A DNA stretch of 6,013 nt from Desulfobacterales bacterium (lineage in GTDB: Bacteria > Desulfobacterota > Desulfobulbia > Desulfobulbales > BM004). Of this stretch, positions 4,513 through 6,013 are shown in pieces; within the stretch, counting starts at the first letter, position 1; every line of letters starts with the position of its first letter. A program made the translations under genes and the position numbers. The stretch spans positions 1 to 6,013 of the forward strand of contig JAUXHH010000105.1 of assembly GCA_030621655.1 (NCBI GenBank), given 5' to 3'. The notes beneath the pieces are model-generated. The model saw only the letters and a list, made by a program, of their open reading frames with translations. It was not told the origin of the DNA and did not search any database.

Positions 4513-6013
4513 TTAGCCCGAGTTTTGGGCCCAGTTCAAAAGGCCTCCCGCCAGCAATATAGCACGGTGCCTGTCAGATATCTCAAGGATTGCCTGTAAG
4601 GGATTGGAGTCAATCAGCACCGTAAATTTTTGCTCCCCAACAGAAATTTTCCGGCGAATATCTGGAATTTCGACATGAGATCCCTGCTTCAGTTCTTCAT
4701 AGTCCTCAGGATTTTCAAAGGTCAGCGGCACAATGCCAAAATTAATCAGGTTTGCCTTGTGGATACGGGCAAAACTTTTCACCAGCTTGATCTGGACCCC
4801 GAGGTAACGCGGTGCTAATGCAGCATGTTCCCTGGAGGACCCCTGGCCGTAATTTTCACCACCGATTACCATGCCGCCAAGTTCAGCCGCAGAGGCATCC
4901 CGAGCCCGTTGTATAAATTCCAGGTCAACACTGTTGAACACATATTCGCTGATTGCCGGAATATTACTGCGCAAGGGCAAAATCTTTGCGCCTGCAGGCA
5001 TTATGTGATCCGTGGTAATATTATCACCTACCTTCAACAGAATTTTCCCCTGCCAGGTTTCTGCAAGGGGTGCAAACTCAGGGAAAGGTGTAATATTGGG
5101 ACCACGGATAATCTCGATATTTTCCCCTTTATTTCTGGGCGGCTCGATCCTTTGATCACCCAGCAGGTATTTCTCCGGAAGTTCAAAAAATGGATATTCG
5201 CCAAGATCACGCGGGTCGGTGATCCTTCCCATAACAGCAGAGGCTACAGCTACCTCAGGACTGCACAGGTATACCTGGTCGTTCACCGTCCCACTCCGCC
5301 CAGGAAAGTTACGCGGAAAGGTGCGCAATGAAATTGCATCGGTTGGAGGGGCCTGCCCCATGCCGATACAGCCCAGGCAGCCTGCCTGATGCACCCTCGC
5401 TCCCGCTTTAATAAGGGTCAGCATGTCGCCCTGCACAGTTATGTTTTCCAGAACCTGGCGACTGCCGGGATTTATCTCAAAACTCACATTGGAGTCTATC
5501 TCCTCGCCTTCCAATACCTTGGCAACAACCATCAAATCGCGCAGGGACGAATTTGAGCAGGAGCCAACCAACACCTGGGACACCGGTTTGCCTGCCACTT
5601 CTGATACCTTGACCACATTATCCGGTGAAGATGGACAGGCAATTAACGGCTCCAGAGTGGACATATCTATATCGATAATTTCATCATACTCTGCATCATC
5701 ATCAGCTTCCAGAGGCTGCCACAGGTCACTGCGGCCCTGACTTTCTAGAAACTTTCCGGTATTTTCATCCGAGGGGAAAACTGATGTGGTTGCACCCAGT
5801 TCAGCACCGAAATTTGTAATGGATGCACGGTCGGTAACTGTGAGTTGGCTCACTCCGGGACCGAAATATTCCATGATATAACCGACCCCGCCTTTGACTG
5901 ACAACTGTCTGAGCAGTTCGAGAAGTACATCCCGCGCCGATACCCAGTCCGGCAGTTTACCGCTCAACCTGACTCCAAAAACCCTGGGCATTACCAGATA
6001 AAATGGTTTGCCG
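4513..6013 (-). CDS. acn: Aconitate hydratase, Aquifex-type (5' end outside window)
   Basis: The C-terminal ~499 residues of an aconitase, the citrate/isocitrate isomerase of the TCA or reverse TCA cycle. An internal Met at 5991-5989 is not the real start: the frame stays open to the window edge (GKPFYLV precedes it), and the family is about 640-660 aa, so roughly the first 145 residues are missing. Counting from that Met, the three [4Fe-4S] ligands are Cys145 (VGSCSNSS), Cys205 and Cys208 (GCLGCIG). FGAELGATTSVFPSD (61-75) is the conserved active-site segment. After a linker (about 290-315) comes the swivel domain with GDNITTDHI (322-330) and the catalytic GENYGQGSSREHAA (378-391). An acidic stretch (about 96-110, DDDAEYDEIID) lies between the first Fe-S region and the preceding domain. 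The sequence style (GKPFYLVMP, SVKGGVGYIMEY, RNFPGRSG) fits the Aquifex-type subfamily. No clear terminator follows the TAA at 4515-4513. Confidence 0.95.
   Translation of the reverse strand, partial: GKPFYLVMPRVFGVRLSGKLPDWVSARDVLLELLRQLSVKGGVGYIMEYFGPGVSQLTVTDRASITNFGAELGATTSVFPSDENTGKFLESQGRSDLWQPLEADDDAEYDEIIDIDMSTLEPLIACPSSPDNVVKVSEVAGKPVSQVLVGSCSNSSLRDLMVVAKVLEGEEIDSNVSFEINPGSRQVLENITVQGDMLTLIKAGARVHQAGCLGCIGMGQAPPTDAISLRTFPRNFPGRSGTVNDQVYLCSPEVAVASAVMGRITDPRDLGEYPFFELPEKYLLGDQRIEPPRNKGENIEIIRGPNITPFPEFAPLAETWQGKILLKVGDNITTDHIMPAGAKILPLRSNIPAISEYVFNSVDLEFIQRARDASAAELGGMVIGGENYGQGSSREHAALAPRYLGVQIKLVKSFARIHKANLINFGIVPLTFENPEDYEELKQGSHVEIPDIRRKISVGEQKFTVLIDSNPLQAILEISDRHRAILLAGGLLNWAQNSG

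Noticed and set aside
4825..5331. 168-codon plus-strand open frame
   Set aside because: It is a shadow antisense to the conserved aconitase coding sequence and has no recognisable protein features.

Overview
The window looks like a Gram-negative, probably anaerobic chromosome, and my best guess is Desulfobacterota (Deltaproteobacteria). Three things suggest this: an Aquifex-type (Fe-S) aconitase, a DUF362 protein, and a sigma-54 style promoter, together with a MacAB/LolCDE-like inner-membrane exporter that implies a periplasm. This placement is inference. All six protein-coding genes are on the minus strand, so transcription runs from high to low coordinates.

In order of transcription: (1) aconitate hydratase, whose N-terminal part lies beyond the window (6013-4513); (2) a 444-bp gap without a credible protein gene but rich in regulatory structure (4512-4069); (3) a DUF362 protein of unknown role (4068-3127); (4) a FabL-type enoyl-ACP reductase (2984-2232); (5) a 162-bp inverted-repeat element with internal hairpins (2225-2064); (6) a three-gene exporter: HlyD-type periplasmic adaptor (2004-853), ABC ATPase (856-176, 4-nt ATGA overlap with the adaptor) and the first 41 codons of an FtsX/MacB-like permease (125-1).

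The most interesting part is the 4069-4512 gap. It holds a consensus-quality sigma-54 promoter (TGGCACG-N4-TTGCA, 4212-4197). The predicted start at about 4186 coincides with the first base of a perfect 7-bp hairpin. Next comes a 19-nt CU-rich stretch complementary to Shine-Dalgarno sequences, and then an intrinsic terminator with a UCCCC loop and a U-tract. This is the architecture of a ~70-nt regulatory RNA under sigma-54 control. About 120 and 215 bp upstream of the predicted start are two inverted copies of a 16-17 bp motif (CAGGGTACAA...), one containing a perfect GTACAA-N4-TTGTAC palindrome, placed where a sigma-54 enhancer-binding protein would bind. The alternative reading is an attenuated leader for the DUF362 gene.

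Functionally, the aconitase belongs to central carbon metabolism, FabL to fatty-acid elongation, and the last three genes form one transport machine. No single pathway obviously joins the three parts, and the intergenic distances (142 and 227 bp) argue against one tightly coupled operon.
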